A stretch of DNA of 64,000 nucleotides. Source: Marsupella aquatica (lineage: Eukaryota > Marchantiophyta). A program made the translations under genes and the position numbers. The notes under the pieces are model-generated. The model was not told the origin of the DNA. It saw only the letters and a program-made list of their open reading frames with translations, and did not search any database. This document shows positions 1-11,448 of this stretch, piece after piece. The DNA lies in assembly GCA_973895155.1 (NCBI GenBank), contig OZ316895.1, forward strand, positions 21,018,001 through 21,082,000, given 5' to 3'. Within the stretch, counting starts at the first letter, position 1. Each line of letters opens with the position of its first letter.

Positions 1-46
1 GGGTGGGCAGGGCAGTTCATTGCATGAAATCGAAGGTCACACATAC

Positions 47-139
47 TTTGAGAAGCACACGGTGCCCATCATGCAGCCTATCGAAGGTGCCGCCCAACAC
101 CACCGCTTTGTACGGTGCACTGGCGGCCAAATTCTCCAT
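47..139 (-). CDS. COAD: Phosphopantetheine adenylyltransferase (CoA synthesis), first exon only
   Basis: This is the first coding exon of a gene that runs off the left edge. The enzyme transfers AMP from ATP to 4'-phosphopantetheine, giving dephospho-CoA, the penultimate step of CoA synthesis. The exon reads 31 codons from the ATG at 139 and ends with Lys at a GTATGT donor (intron from 46 leftwards), phase 0. Residues 13-27 contain [14 protein letters not shown], the nucleotidyltransferase signature with the T/HxGH-type ATP-binding motif that opens plant PPAT proteins. The short leader of about 9 residues before the conserved block matches the cytosolic plant enzyme and shows no obvious transit peptide. 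If the splice were ignored the frame would stop nine codons later, so the intron is required. The identification rests on the motif alone, because the rest of the protein is not in the window. Confidence 0.85.
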
Positions 140-694
140 AGTCCGCCAACGAGCTCAGCTCGGTCAGATCTGCAGCTCTTCTGAGGACTGCCAAAGAATT
201 CTCCCCCGAATTTTCCCCAAAATATCACCGGTGTACACCTAACAGGCACTCGAAGTTGAGAATCCGGGACGTAATTAGGTCCGCAAGTGATGCCTCCTCA
301 ATTACCATGAACTCTGGGACGATTTCTCGCACGCATTTTCGTCTGGGGCCCTTTCAGATGCATCCGAAGTGATCAAATCAGAGCGAAGTCCTCAGAATCG
401 GGTCCGATCCAAATCAACGAAGAAGGAAATCAAAATTGCATCCAAACAATATAGAGTTGGTGGGTCGGATCAAATCGCTGAACCTTCAAGCTACAGAGCA
501 GCACTATGATTCTCACGGAGCAGACGATGCGTCAGATCCAATCGAGCTGAAGCAGAGAAAGGGTACTACTGTAATTTGCAGGAGCACTGATCACCAACCT
601 CATTTTTAAGCCTTTTTTTTGCCGCCACTGTGACGAATGTCACCTTGAGAAGAGCTGAAAAGGAGAGAAAGGGTATTAATTTGCAACGAGCACT

Positions 695-790
695 CATCAC
701 CAAACTTATTTTTTAAGGCTTCTTTTCATCACCAAACTTATTTTTTAAGGTTTCCTTCCCATCACCAAACTTATTTTTTAAGGTTTTCCT
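695..790. repeat. Short tandem repeat, three 32-33 bp copies
   Basis: The phrase 'catcaccaaacttatttt' starts at 695, 727 and 760, each time followed by TTAAGG and a pyrimidine-rich tail. A looser related copy lies near 591. It lies about 560-650 bp upstream of the COAD start codon, on the side opposite its transcription. Confidence 0.85.
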
Positions 791-1517
791 TTTTTTTCGC
801 CACTGTCACCTTTGGGAAGATGCCACGGAGATTCCTTGCCTAGTTTTTCTATATTAGTTGCTGACCCTCAGATCTCAGTGCATTTAAGGATGACCATCAG
901 ATTTTGGCCAATGGGAGGCTAAGGGGGTAGGTGGCTAGGTGGGAAACTGGCAAAATGGATTAGTATCATAACTTATTTAGTTTCCCTCCTGAAACTGTTA
1001 GATGGAAGATGGAAATTTAGTCTCCCTCCTGAAATAGTCTCACACACACTAATAAGGGTATGACTACAAATCTGAGAAGAATATAAAAACTAGGTTCTTT
1101 ATTAGTCTCCTTCAGTTAATAAAAAATGACACTAAGAAAAGAACCTCCTGTGTATTCTGAGTCTAAAAATGATGATTAAGGATCACAAGATGATGAAATC
1201 CGACATGACAATTCTATATCTGAAAATGGATTTAGAGTAGACTCGAATTCCATTAGTACAAGCCGTGTTTTTGATTTTATATGCTCTTGTAAAGTCATCT
1301 TACTACTGGAAAAAATTGTACTTTTCAGAAGTTACACACATTAATTCAATGTTTATCACACACTATTTGCATGTCACCAAAAATAATGTCACTTACTTTA
1401 GTTTAGAATGACATATATATACACTCACTTCTTATATAGTCTCACACACATTAATTATGGTGACATCTCTCAAAACCTTTTGTTTGTAAATATTTTGTGT
1501 GAAACTAATTATTGTAC

Positions 1518-1787
1518 CTTCTGATGATGAATCATACTCATGAATACCAGACTCATCTTGTATTCAAGCCAACATGACTTGCATGTCATGCATGTCCCAA
1601 GTGTGTGGGTACCCTTGTCATGACTCTTCTGACAATGAATCCTACTCTTGAATACCAGACTCGTCTTGTATTCAAGCCAACATGACCATGTCATGCATGT
1701 CCCAAGTGTGTGGGTTCCCATGACATGACTCTTCTGACGATGAATCCTACTCTTGAATACCAGACTCGTCCTGTATTCAAGCCAACA
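1518..1787. repeat. Tandem repeat, about 2.6 copies of a 105-108 bp unit
   Basis: Units begin with CTTCTGA at 1518, 1626 and 1731 (periods 108 and 105). Each carries 'gaataccagactcgtcttg', 'attcaagccaacatgac' and 'catgtcccaagtgtgtggg'; the third copy stops after the 'caagccaacac' part. The second and third copies are closer to each other than to the first. No open frame is conserved across the units beyond what tandem copying forces. Confidence 0.9.
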
Positions 1788-4700
1788 CCCAGTTGTCTTC
1801 CAAGGTAATATCGTGTGTTGTATGTCTGTACTGACATTGTTGTCATAGAGGGGCAGGTTTTGTCAAGTAAAGCATGCACTTGTGATTCGGTTTATGCTGA
1901 TTGCATGTGTGCGTCACAAAGACAAGACACAATATGTGTTCAACTGCAGGAGTGACAGTATTCACTTCTATATCCATTTTTAGACATGATACTGGAAGTG
2001 CATAGTTCTCAGTAGCGTTGAGTACATTGTCACACATCCACAAAAAATAAGGGAATACTACTCCAAAACACCCTAGATTACTTTGTAAATGTTACACAAA
2101 ATTGTACAGAGCAAAATAAATCTGTATTGGCAGTCATGGCACTGTCCTAAACAACTTACTTCAGTGATATATGGCACTGTCCTACACAACTAACTTTAGT
2201 ACCTATTATCCACATATATCATTACTTGCCCAATTGGGAAGGGTGAAGAAGGTGGTCAACTGCTGTGATGAATGGATCCTAGGAAGTACACCCTTGAAAG
2301 TCATGTTCATAAAGTTGTGATTGGTGTACCATGTCTATAGAGTCCACATGTATGTCATCCACAGCAAAAGTCATGGTTCGGTCAAGAACCGTGTTCTGTG
2401 GTATTGTTTGTGCCCGTCCTGTTGTACCTCGTCCCCTCCCCTTGCTTATCTGGTGTTTGGGTCGCTTTTGCTTTACTGGAACTGTGCACTGCTTTACTGG
2501 ACCATCCCTTGTTCACCACAGGGCGAATGTGCACAGCCTTGATAAGGTTCACAAGAATCGTCTTCTTGGGGATGATCGGCTGCTGGGCCGATACTACACA
2601 ATACTTATTCTTGAGCATTGCCTTCCTTCGAGCTTTGGATTGCTTCCAGCAAAGGCGCACGATGGACCTCAACCGAGTCCATGCATCCTCATTCACGTCC
2701 TTCTTGGCTGCAGCCCGACCTTGCTTCTGCTTCTTCTTTTGAGCATGACAAACTGATATGTCATATTTAGAACTCAACCAAGGCAACCCTGGCTCCAATA
2801 GAGCAAGGCGGCAATGTCATGTTGTGCGTCAAAAACATGTGTGTCTGGAATGCTTTAAAGGAACCATAAGACCGTGGCACATGGGGACCAGCTATGCAGA
2901 CAAAAATATGGTCTCCATTCGAATGGACGCGGTGGCGGAAATGTTCATTGTCCTTAGCTTAACGAACTCTGGCACCTCGTGGCGCCATGGCAAAGGTGAG
3001 AACTCCAAAGCTACCTTGGTTGGGCTCTACATTAAACCCAACCTCTCGACCTAGTGCTCTGCCTCAATCTGAATTCAAAAACAGCAGAACAACACAATTC
3101 AAAAACAATGCAAAGCATATCAAAGTGTGAGCTCAACCAGTGACAAAAGCACGCAAAACAATCACAATCCAGCACGCAAAGGGCACATGCCCATGCCCAC
3201 GTCCGACGCCAATGCCCACGCCCACAGTGTCACGACCCAAAACTCGTGTCTGGAGCAGCACCCTCGTCCTCACCCGGTCCGCAACAGCTTCAGACAACAT
3301 GCAACAAGATTTGCGAATAGAAGGCTGTCAGGCGCGACGGCACTAGTGAACATCAACCCTAAAACCCTAGATGTTTGTATACACAAAACTAGTTTAGTCT
3401 GACCTCATGTACTGCACATTTGCACACAAGACTAGTTTGGTCTTCAAACTAAAAGTGCATGGGCCCTGACCTTACCATGGACGGACTGCAAGTCTACCGC
3501 GATGGACTGCAAGCAAACTGCGACTGCGGCGGACTGCGGCCTCAAATGCATTGCAAAGCCCCATAGTTGTGGTGAATCGTCCTGGTCAGGCTTCCCACGC
3601 CCCAATGTGTACAAAACTGTCAGAGGGGGTCGATTGGGGCACTTTTGAACATAGGGGGTCGATCAAGGAAGAAAGAGTCCACAGGGGGTCAATTAAGCAT
3701 ATACCTCTTAATGAAATGATGATAACAATTATCCTGCATGTCATCATTTTTCCCATGGGCAGGGGAAACAAGCAGCAGAAGGCCACAGCAGCACAAGGAC
3801 ACCCTCAACAGTGGCCAGAGAAAACAAAGAATCCAACAGGGGCCCACGCGGACACACAGTAATTGTCCAACTAAAACAAACAGGAGCAGTACCCAAGCCC
3901 TAAGTCATTTCGGTGGTGTAACTTATTTTCAAGAATGGAGTTGGCAAGTGGACCTGGCAATTGGATTTCAAGGACTAGGCAAAGTCCTGGGAGAGTGATG
4001 AGTTTGGCATGGAAACTGTTCACTGTGGTACCATTAGGTCATCTCATGGTCAGGGAAAAATGTCACCATAATCAAGCCACCTGGAGGTTTCTCACCTAAA
4101 TGATATTGCATAAACAAATCATGAGAAAGAAAGTTTGTCACAGCATATTTTAGTGTTCAGATGGTTCCTTTCCCAGAAAATGAAACAGGCCACTTTCACT
4201 CCCCACCCTCTCACCACTGGGAGTGGGAGAACTCGATCCCCACATCTTGAATGGAACCCTCAAAAAGAACCAATATCATTTTGAATACCGAGCGAATGAA
4301 AGATCATCACTGTTGATTGGGCCCGGAAAATGGCTCACTGAACTTTCAAAAAGAGACCCAATCTTCTTTTTGAGTTGTATGTTAAAAAACGGGGTGTGAA
4401 GGATGATCTGTAGAGCCTGAAAAGTTTGTAATCATAAATTCTCTCACTGACATCGATAGACTCATCAAACTCTGGTTACATGTCCACAGGCCTTTCCGAA
4501 TGAATCTTGTTCCAACATGTGAATTGGAAGAGTTTCTGTTCCAGAGAGTAGAAGCTCATTTTCTTTATCGTAGTCCATACACTCATAGAATCACCAGACC
4601 ATCCTTCTGTAATCCTAAATTATTCTCACTGCTTTCTGTTGATACCACCGTGGGAATGTGAAGTTCCATTAAACAGTAGTACCGACCATGCGTGTGAATT

Positions 4701-5097
4701 GCAAAAAATTATTTTCAGAGAGTAGAAGATCAATTATGAATAGTAGTTCATGCACTCGTAAGATACCAGGACCATGCTTCTATAGTCATAAACAGTACTC
4801 TATCCTTCACATTCAAGTGAGAGGAATCTTACAGTGTCGACTATGAGCACTGATCCTGAGAACAGAGCTGAAACCATAGGAGGAAAGAAAGCAGGAAAAA
4901 TTCGGACCGACTATACTTGAGACAACATTCACGCAAGATACATCCAAACGACAGACATGCAACGACAGCCGTCTGGATAAAAGAGGTGGCTCGCTGTTGC
5001 CTTAGAAATTCGCTTGATCTTTGATACAGAGGTAATCAACAATTACAGTACACAAGAGGCAGAGTTTATGCACAGAAACAGAGATGGGCTCCTTCCT

Positions 5098-7401
5098 TTA
5101 CATCCTTCCTCGGGGACCAACTACGGCTGGGTTCTTGGGACCATTCTTAATAGCCAAGAGGTCACCGGTGGCAGTGGTGCTGGCATATCCTAGTGCACCA
5201 GCTCCTCCCAGAATCAAAAACTTCAGCAACAATCCTCTCTTGGTGAAAGCCCCGCCAAAGGTCTCGAAGAACTTGCTCTGCACCGAACAAAACCTGCCAT
5301 CAGTCTTTGACACGGAAAGTATCACAAGACACAGAAAGACCCACATCCAGCCTGCTGGGTATGACCAATATCATTCAGGACCGGTATTATAAATTAGAGG
5401 AAGAGAATTGAGAATTTGGAATTAACACTGCAAACGTGACAAAAACGAAGTTTTCAGGCTTGCACACACTTAAGGAAACCACACAGAATTGGTCTCAGAC
5501 CAAGTTGATGACGAATATATGCTAATTATGCCCTTGACCACTATCACTGTTAACCGAGGTTCAACACTGTGGCGTTGATAATTCACGGCCCCAGCTATCC
5601 AATTTCCAGAGAGGAAATTTGAAGTAGTCTTCTGATTGGCAAATGCCGAAGGACAATAGGGGAAGTGACGTTCAGTGCAATTCGATGTTCCCTTTCCGTC
5701 ATCAGTTTTCAGATTAAATTACCCCGGAGAATCAGAGTAGCACGAAGAAGAAGGACAAACCTCCGGCAAAAACAAGTATCAAACGATGGCATCGGAAGTT
5801 TGAGATTTACCTGGAGGCCATTGTAGGGGGAGAGACCGTCGGAGCCGTACAAGTCCCAGTTTCCGGTAGTGTTGGCAATGTCTTCAAGGTCGAAATAGAG
5901 GCTCTTATCAACGTCATACTTGGCTGTGACTCCCACACTGCATGCACATTGCAAGAGGGGATGAACACGTCAGATAAACCATGACTCATTGTATATATGA
6001 AAAGACCAACCTGCATGAGTCGAACCCCACACCATTATGGCTAGGACAAGGACATACAAGTCCTAAGAGCTCGACTGATAGCAGTGCGAGCTGTAAACGT
6101 GATAGATACAGAAAGGCCGTCAAGATCTTCCAAGACTGAAGTAAAGTGACCGATAGATCCCTTCAGGGCCTGGCCCTGTTCAAAACGCTGTCGGAGTAAG
6201 TTCCAATTGAGGGAATATTGTGTGAGACACTACAATTGGCTCGGACTTGGAAGTAAAGTACTCGCATCCCACTCCAACTCACAAGCGCTCCGAAAGCAGG
6301 ACTGAGAGTCTCGTAATCACTTGGATTACTGCACGTCCGACTCCTACCCAACTCCTGTTCCAACCTCTAGCAGTGTTGGAGGGGATATCCAACGTCACGA
6401 AGTGTCGGAAGTTCTAGCTCTCACTCTCGCAGTTCCATTCCGTTGGAGAATAGTCGGGGAATGGCATAGGTAGCAAATTTGAAGAAGTTGAGCAGATTAA
6501 TTGCCACGGATAACATGTGAGACCGAATACAGGCCGAAATGAAAGTAAGAGATACAAAGAGAAAAGAGTACTAACAGAAAGGAAGTTTCAAAAACGAAGC
6601 ACTGGGAACACAGCGACCAGCAATGGGAGAACAGGTAAGATGCTCGTGGATTGACCCATCAAAACAGGTGTAGAAACGTGGAAAGCTCAATGTTCCTCCA
6701 TTCTCTTCCTGGCAATGAACCAGTGCCCACCATCCAATCCAGTAAACCCGACTACACTGAGCATTGGCTAGCAAGGTCTACAAACTCTCCCTTCAAGCTG
6801 CCATTCTCCAACCAAAAAAGAATTGCAAGCCTCGGCGGGTCAGCAGCATTGGTGCTCCCAAGGCTGTCAAAGACGGTCTTCATCCCAGACGGCGATTCAA
6901 GCAAATATCGTCCCCGTTACTAAGCACGAAGAGCTGCAATGTAACTACACAACTCCGAGCCGTGGAGAACTCCGCGTTTGGCATCCTCGTATAAGCACAG
7001 TACATTCAGAAAACGCCGCGTAAGGTGCCTTAGATAGGATGCGCCACCAGTACACTCAGCCAAGGGACCCTTGAAGCAATGGCCATAAGTATCCTCATTA
7101 GGCAACATTTGTCCCGTGATCCACCTTTCTCTAAGCTCTGAACGAAACCTTATACCCGTACACTTCCTCGTCGCAGAATGAATGAGAGAACCCCAAAGAA
7201 CAGTATTCGACTACATCACTGTCACAAAAAGATCGATCGGAAAGCAGAGCAAAGGCCGAACACGAATCAAACAAACCTGCGGGCGGCCTTCATGGACACG
7301 GGCCGGGCAGACTTGATGGCGAGCTTCTTGCCACTGAAGCTGCTGCCGCTCAATCCCACCACAGCGGTGGTACTGCACGTCGCTGCTGCGAGAGCTGCCA
7401 T
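5098..7401 (-). CDS. psaH: Photosystem I reaction centre subunit VI (PsaH), chloroplast precursor
   Basis: Nuclear gene for the PSI subunit that docks LHCII during state transitions on the stromal side of the thylakoid. Three exons join in phase: 7401-7277, 5937-5811 and 5277-5098, giving 143 residues. Exon 1 (41 codons plus two bases) is an Ala/Ser/Lys-rich chloroplast transit peptide with no acidic residue. Exon 2 carries the hallmark YFDLEDI and [16 protein letters not shown]. Exon 3 begins SKFFETF and [10 protein letters not shown], holds a Gly/Ala-rich membrane-spanning stretch, and ends IKNGP...GPRGRM, matching the family C-terminus. Splice sites are GT-AG throughout. Intron 1 is long (1339 bp) and intron 2 is 533 bp. 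The mature part has YNG where most plant PsaH proteins known to me have YNP, and ends in Met rather than Ile. The start is the only ATG that gives a transit peptide. Confidence 0.95.
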
Positions 7402-10400
7402 GTCGTCGAATTTTCACCAATTCTCTTCTCAAGAAATTCCCCTCGGACCGCACTCGGGGCAGCGTTCCACAGATTTGCTTGCTATCAATCGTCGACGATA
7501 CCAGAAACCCGATTTCTTGAGCAGAACGACAGTAATCGTCGAGTTCGTCACAGGACAGACGGAGGTTTTCGTCGGACATTGTTGAGCAGGAGAGGGGGGA
7601 TCGAGCGGAGGGGTGCCACGGTGGAGGGGGGTGGGGGCCACGTGGGCGGAACTGGATAGGGTGACTGGTGGGAGGGCCAACCGGGAGCTTGGGTTCGGGG
7701 GACATCTGCCATGTCGGATTGGTGGGGCCGGGGGGTGGAGATAGGGGGCAGACGGAGGGGCCAATGGGGGAAGAGGGAGAGGAGGAGCGCAATCTGGATC
7801 ATACATTGTTCTTTCTTCGTGTTTTTCTTCGGTTCATTTGGTTGGCTGCTGGGCTTTGGGAGGTGGCAATTGGTAGTCATTTCGGGTTCTGTAAATGACA
7901 CTCAGATGTGTATTTTCTTCTATGGTAAAGTGTATGGAATTGGTGTATTAGTGTCATGCAATGCCTGCCCTAAGAATTAAGGACTAAAGCAAAGATAGAG
8001 GCTAATTAATGCGGATTAGCTTCCATAAGCTGAAGGCTGCCTGTCCGTTGCCCACCTTGCCCGATGCTGATATCTAAATATATAGTAGGCGCGGAAGTTT
8101 CAGGTCACCAGCTGCTGGTACGCTTGCTGGTAGAGCAGCTGACTTGGGTGAGGCAGGTCCTGGGGGCGAACTTTGGGGGTAAGCACCTCTTTTTACAATC
8201 ATCCCACCCAAAAGTGGGGTACATTCATACTCTAGTTATCATTGAAAAAATGTGAAAATTTTACAAGTGTGGAAGGCAAGCGCGGGCAGCGGCAGCAATC
8301 AAGTACATCAATCTTGTGTTTCGTTCTGAATCCCTAAGAGCCTCACCACAGGTTATTAATGTCATGCAGTGCTGCCCTAATTAAGAGGCCTCCCACAGTC
8401 CTCCGGTTAACGACCTAGGGTGGGATGTGTACCATAAATCTTCTAGGTTCTTGAAACTTTAATAGAACGTCTCAAAGCTGCAAAGTTGCTGACTATGGTT
8501 TTTGACCAAACACAAATGGGCCATAGCACTTTCACAGGGTTACGCAAAAGTTTGTGTTTTTTGTGGGTGGTTTTTTCACTAGCCTCGACAACTACTGTAC
8601 TTATGTCATGACCAATCTTTATGGCGATGTCCATCAAATTTTGAGGTTTGAGACCCCTTAATAGGAGCATGTTGAAGGGTGGGACTCCATTGGGAGCATG
8701 GAATTGGTGGTCATCTCAGCTTTTATAAGGAACTCAGATGTGTAACCTTCACTGTAAAGTGTAAACACCCTTCTTCTTGGATCAAACTTTAAAAAACCTG
8801 TAAAAAAAGGAAAGACCCACCTCTAGAGAAGCCAGTTGCAGAGTATTGGAGGGTTGGGACTAAGATTTGGTGGTAGTCTTAGCTTGTGTAATCCCACTGG
8901 ATATGTAGCCTTCACTACAGAGTGTCAACAGTTTCTTCTAGGTTCAAACTTCAAAGACCCTAGGAGGAAGCACAACCAAGAGAGGATATTCATTGACTAT
9001 TGCTAGTACACTGTATTCACCTTGGTAGGCATGTCTCATGTATAGGATAACTACCATTTGGGCGTAGGCTAGGGTTACTTGAGTGTAATCCTACAACCAG
9101 AAAATGAAGAAAGTTGACTTGCGGTAGCCGGGAAGCTTTTCTGAGTATTCATGGAGTAGAATTCAAACTAGAACCTAGAGTATAACCCCAGCCCATACAA
9201 TCATTATAGAACATAAATTACAATTATGACTTTCTGGGCAGTAGATTATGGAAATTGCATGGACCTCTAGAAACCGTTAAGGGCATTGGTTGACTATAAG
9301 AGCATTTGGGCCAATCGAAATGTGTCATATCATCACTTTATGTCTCATAATGTGACTATACGGTTTTGAGGTATTCATACGTCATCATTTTCTGGAATAT
9401 GCAAAGAAGGTACAGTCATGGTGTGTGTCAGACAGTATGGGTCCTGTCTATTGTCTGTGCCAGAACATTTCTGGCCTGTTTGTGGCAGGCATGTCCTTAA
9501 CGTTGGCCAATGGGCTTGTGGTGGACCATTATGCATATACGGTCTCTTGTATGTCTCCCCGCGTACACGGGTTGACATACGGTCGACCTTTATACGCAGT
9601 AATGGTCCATGCCAAGACCATTACCCTATACGTTATTCCATGCCGAATATACGACTCTAAAAAGTGAAGGGCACAAGTGAGTGGTTTTGGCAGGTATGGG
9701 GCATAGTCACATTAAACCACAACTTGGGGTATAAAGGGACCCCGATCCTTGCCCGAGTGCATGCCATTCTGCCCGAGTTGGGCACAGTCCCTATCACAGA
9801 TCCCATACCCGGCCGCTGCAGGGCCCACCCACCTGGCTCCCGATCAGACCTCCCCACCAGCCCTAGAGTGAGGAGAGTACGCAGCAATGCCTCCCAGGAC
9901 CTTGTGCTGCCATAGCCAGCCTCCTCCCAGGATGACCACGAGCTGCCATCGCCAGCCTCCTCCCAGGACTTCGTGCTACCATTGCCAGCTTTGCAGCTTG
10001 CTGCTGCCCATAGCTCTACCTTGCTGCTGCCCATAGCTCACCTCGTTGGTGCCATCATTTGTCGAGTGTACAATCAAGTAACCATGTGACAACAGTCGAG
10101 TGTGTCCTATCCTATCCAAGTAGAACTCTAAGGTCCTCCCACTCATCCCACCGATCAAGTGGGACCCGGATTTTGGGCTTGGCATCCGGTCTTCGCCTCT
10201 TCTTGTAACTGATGTCATCACTTGGATATCGCTGCCTTGGTGGACCACCTCCCCGTGGGGGGCATTTCCGCCTCCCATCCAGAAGGTGGGGGGGGGGGTG
10301 ACCCGACATACTCATACTAGCCTATCATAAAACCTACACTAAAAAAAGACTTATAAGCTCTAGAAAGGAGACTGGATGTCAAGCCCAACCCGGTAAGCGA

Positions 10401-10930
10401 CGACAAAGTTGCACCAAAAAAATCTCAAGTTGAACACAATTAGAACAAACAACTACTAAGATGTGACAATATATAGAAATTGGGGAGGACAATGAGGCCT
10501 GAATGCAAGCACACCGGCTCTTTGGCCCCTGCCAACCCTCTACCCCTCTTCCCCATTGGCTACATCCTGTTAGATACTCGTCGTCCGAAGCAATTATTTT
10601 CTAACCCTAACAACTTCCCTAAGTCGTCGCCGCCCAACTCGCGGTTCGGAATTGTATTCCGCCACCCACATAGGCAAGTGCACATAGTAGCTGCCAAAAA
10701 GGTCCATTCTCACACAAGACGTAAGCAAGTTTTGATCCTAGGACCTTGAGTTCCCAGGCAGGAACTTGAACCAAAAAAAGGGAAATCTTTGAGGATAGAT
10801 TGGCGAAAACTCATTATAAAGCAATGAAGGCCGCCCAGACCCTCTTTGGCCACCACTGCCCACACACCCAAGGCCTGCCCTGGCCGACCAGATGAATGTC
10901 TGCCTGCACCCGCAAAGGAGCCCTGCCACA
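7402..10930. other. Upstream of psaH and intergenic spacer
   Basis: No gene recognised. The 7402-7560 part should hold the psaH 5' UTR and promoter (read on the minus strand); I see no clear TATA box there. At 7595-7770 the plus strand is strongly G-rich (C-rich on minus). A poly-G run sits at about 10286-10298. Around 9895-10040 short phrases such as 'agcctcctcccagga' and 'ttgctgctgcccatagct' recur. The segment ends in the 5-bp target duplication CCACA (10926-10930) of retrotransposon A. Confidence 0.6.
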
Positions 10931-11256
10931 TGTGGGGAGAAATCAGATCAGGAAAAACACTCCAAACATGCACGTGCTCAATAGTTACATGGTTCGCCTC
11001 AAGGTTGGCTACGTCCACAGGAAGACCAAGCTTTATTAGCGGTTATGTGTGTACTCAAGCATCACCATAGCTCTCATCTCTTCAAGCTCTCATCTCTTGC
11101 TATATCCCTGTGTTCTCTCTTGAGAACTCTCTTGTGTGTGTTCTCACACCACATACAAGTTGAAGAGATAAGGATCAATCTCTTCAACTAGGGTTTACTC
11201 TAACCCTAGTTAACATCCTAACCATAGTTCAACCCAAGACTGAGTTAACCTCTACA
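10931..11256 (-). repeat. 3' LTR of element A
   Basis: 326 bp, TGTGGGG...CTCTACA on the plus strand. It is identical to the partner LTR except for an extra 16-bp copy near 11085-11100 and a few single-base changes. It carries the U5 core 'ctacgtccac' that also appears in LTRs B, C and the solo LTR at 55 kb. Confidence 0.95.
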
Positions 11257-11280
11257 AACTCCCCCTTGACTCACGTCTTG
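11257..11280 (-). other. Polypurine tract of element A
   Basis: The minus strand reads AAGACGTGAGTCAAGGGGGAG and TT immediately before the 3' LTR. This G-rich purine run is the expected primer for plus-strand synthesis. Elements B and C have the closely similar 'agtcaaggggaaga' and 'agtcaagggggag' in the same place. Confidence 0.8.
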
Positions 11281-11448
11281 GGAGGGTTCATAATATTGTC
11301 TTTTCCTTACAAGTTCCTCCGCGGGAAGTTCAAGACAGTAAGGCCAAAAGGCCCTCCCCCTAATGCAAGGGTTAACTAGAACTAAGCCGTAGCCGATAAG
11401 CCATCGGATGGAGTACTCATATAGAGACATTTTCTTGGTTAACTCTAT

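Larger units (their letters stand above)
140..5097. other. Intergenic region between COAD and psaH
   Basis: About 5 kb without a recognisable gene. It contains the COAD upstream region, two small tandem repeats listed separately (695-790 and 1518-1787), and low-complexity AT-rich stretches. A 138-codon minus frame at 2382-2798, rich in Lys and Arg, matches nothing I recognise and is listed under rejected items. Around 3620-3700 the phrase 'agggggtcgat' recurs three times at irregular spacing. Confidence 0.6.

Noticed and set aside
1518-1787. CRISPR-like array
   Set aside because: The repeats are contiguous 105-108 bp units without unique spacers, in a plant nuclear context.
2382-2798. 138-codon minus-strand frame rich in Lys/Arg
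   Set aside because: It overlaps two equally long plus-strand frames, has no motif I recognise and no flanking exon signal. Probably a chance frame or very old transposon debris.
7211-7901. Long Pro/Ser-rich minus-strand frames upstream of psaH
   Set aside because: They are shadows of psaH exon 1 and of a C-rich 5' region. The Pro content follows the base composition.
8118-8180. tRNA-like phrase 'tggtagagcagctgac'
   Set aside because: It resembles a tRNA D-arm, but no acceptor stem closes around it and the B-box region lacks a proper GGTTCGANNC.
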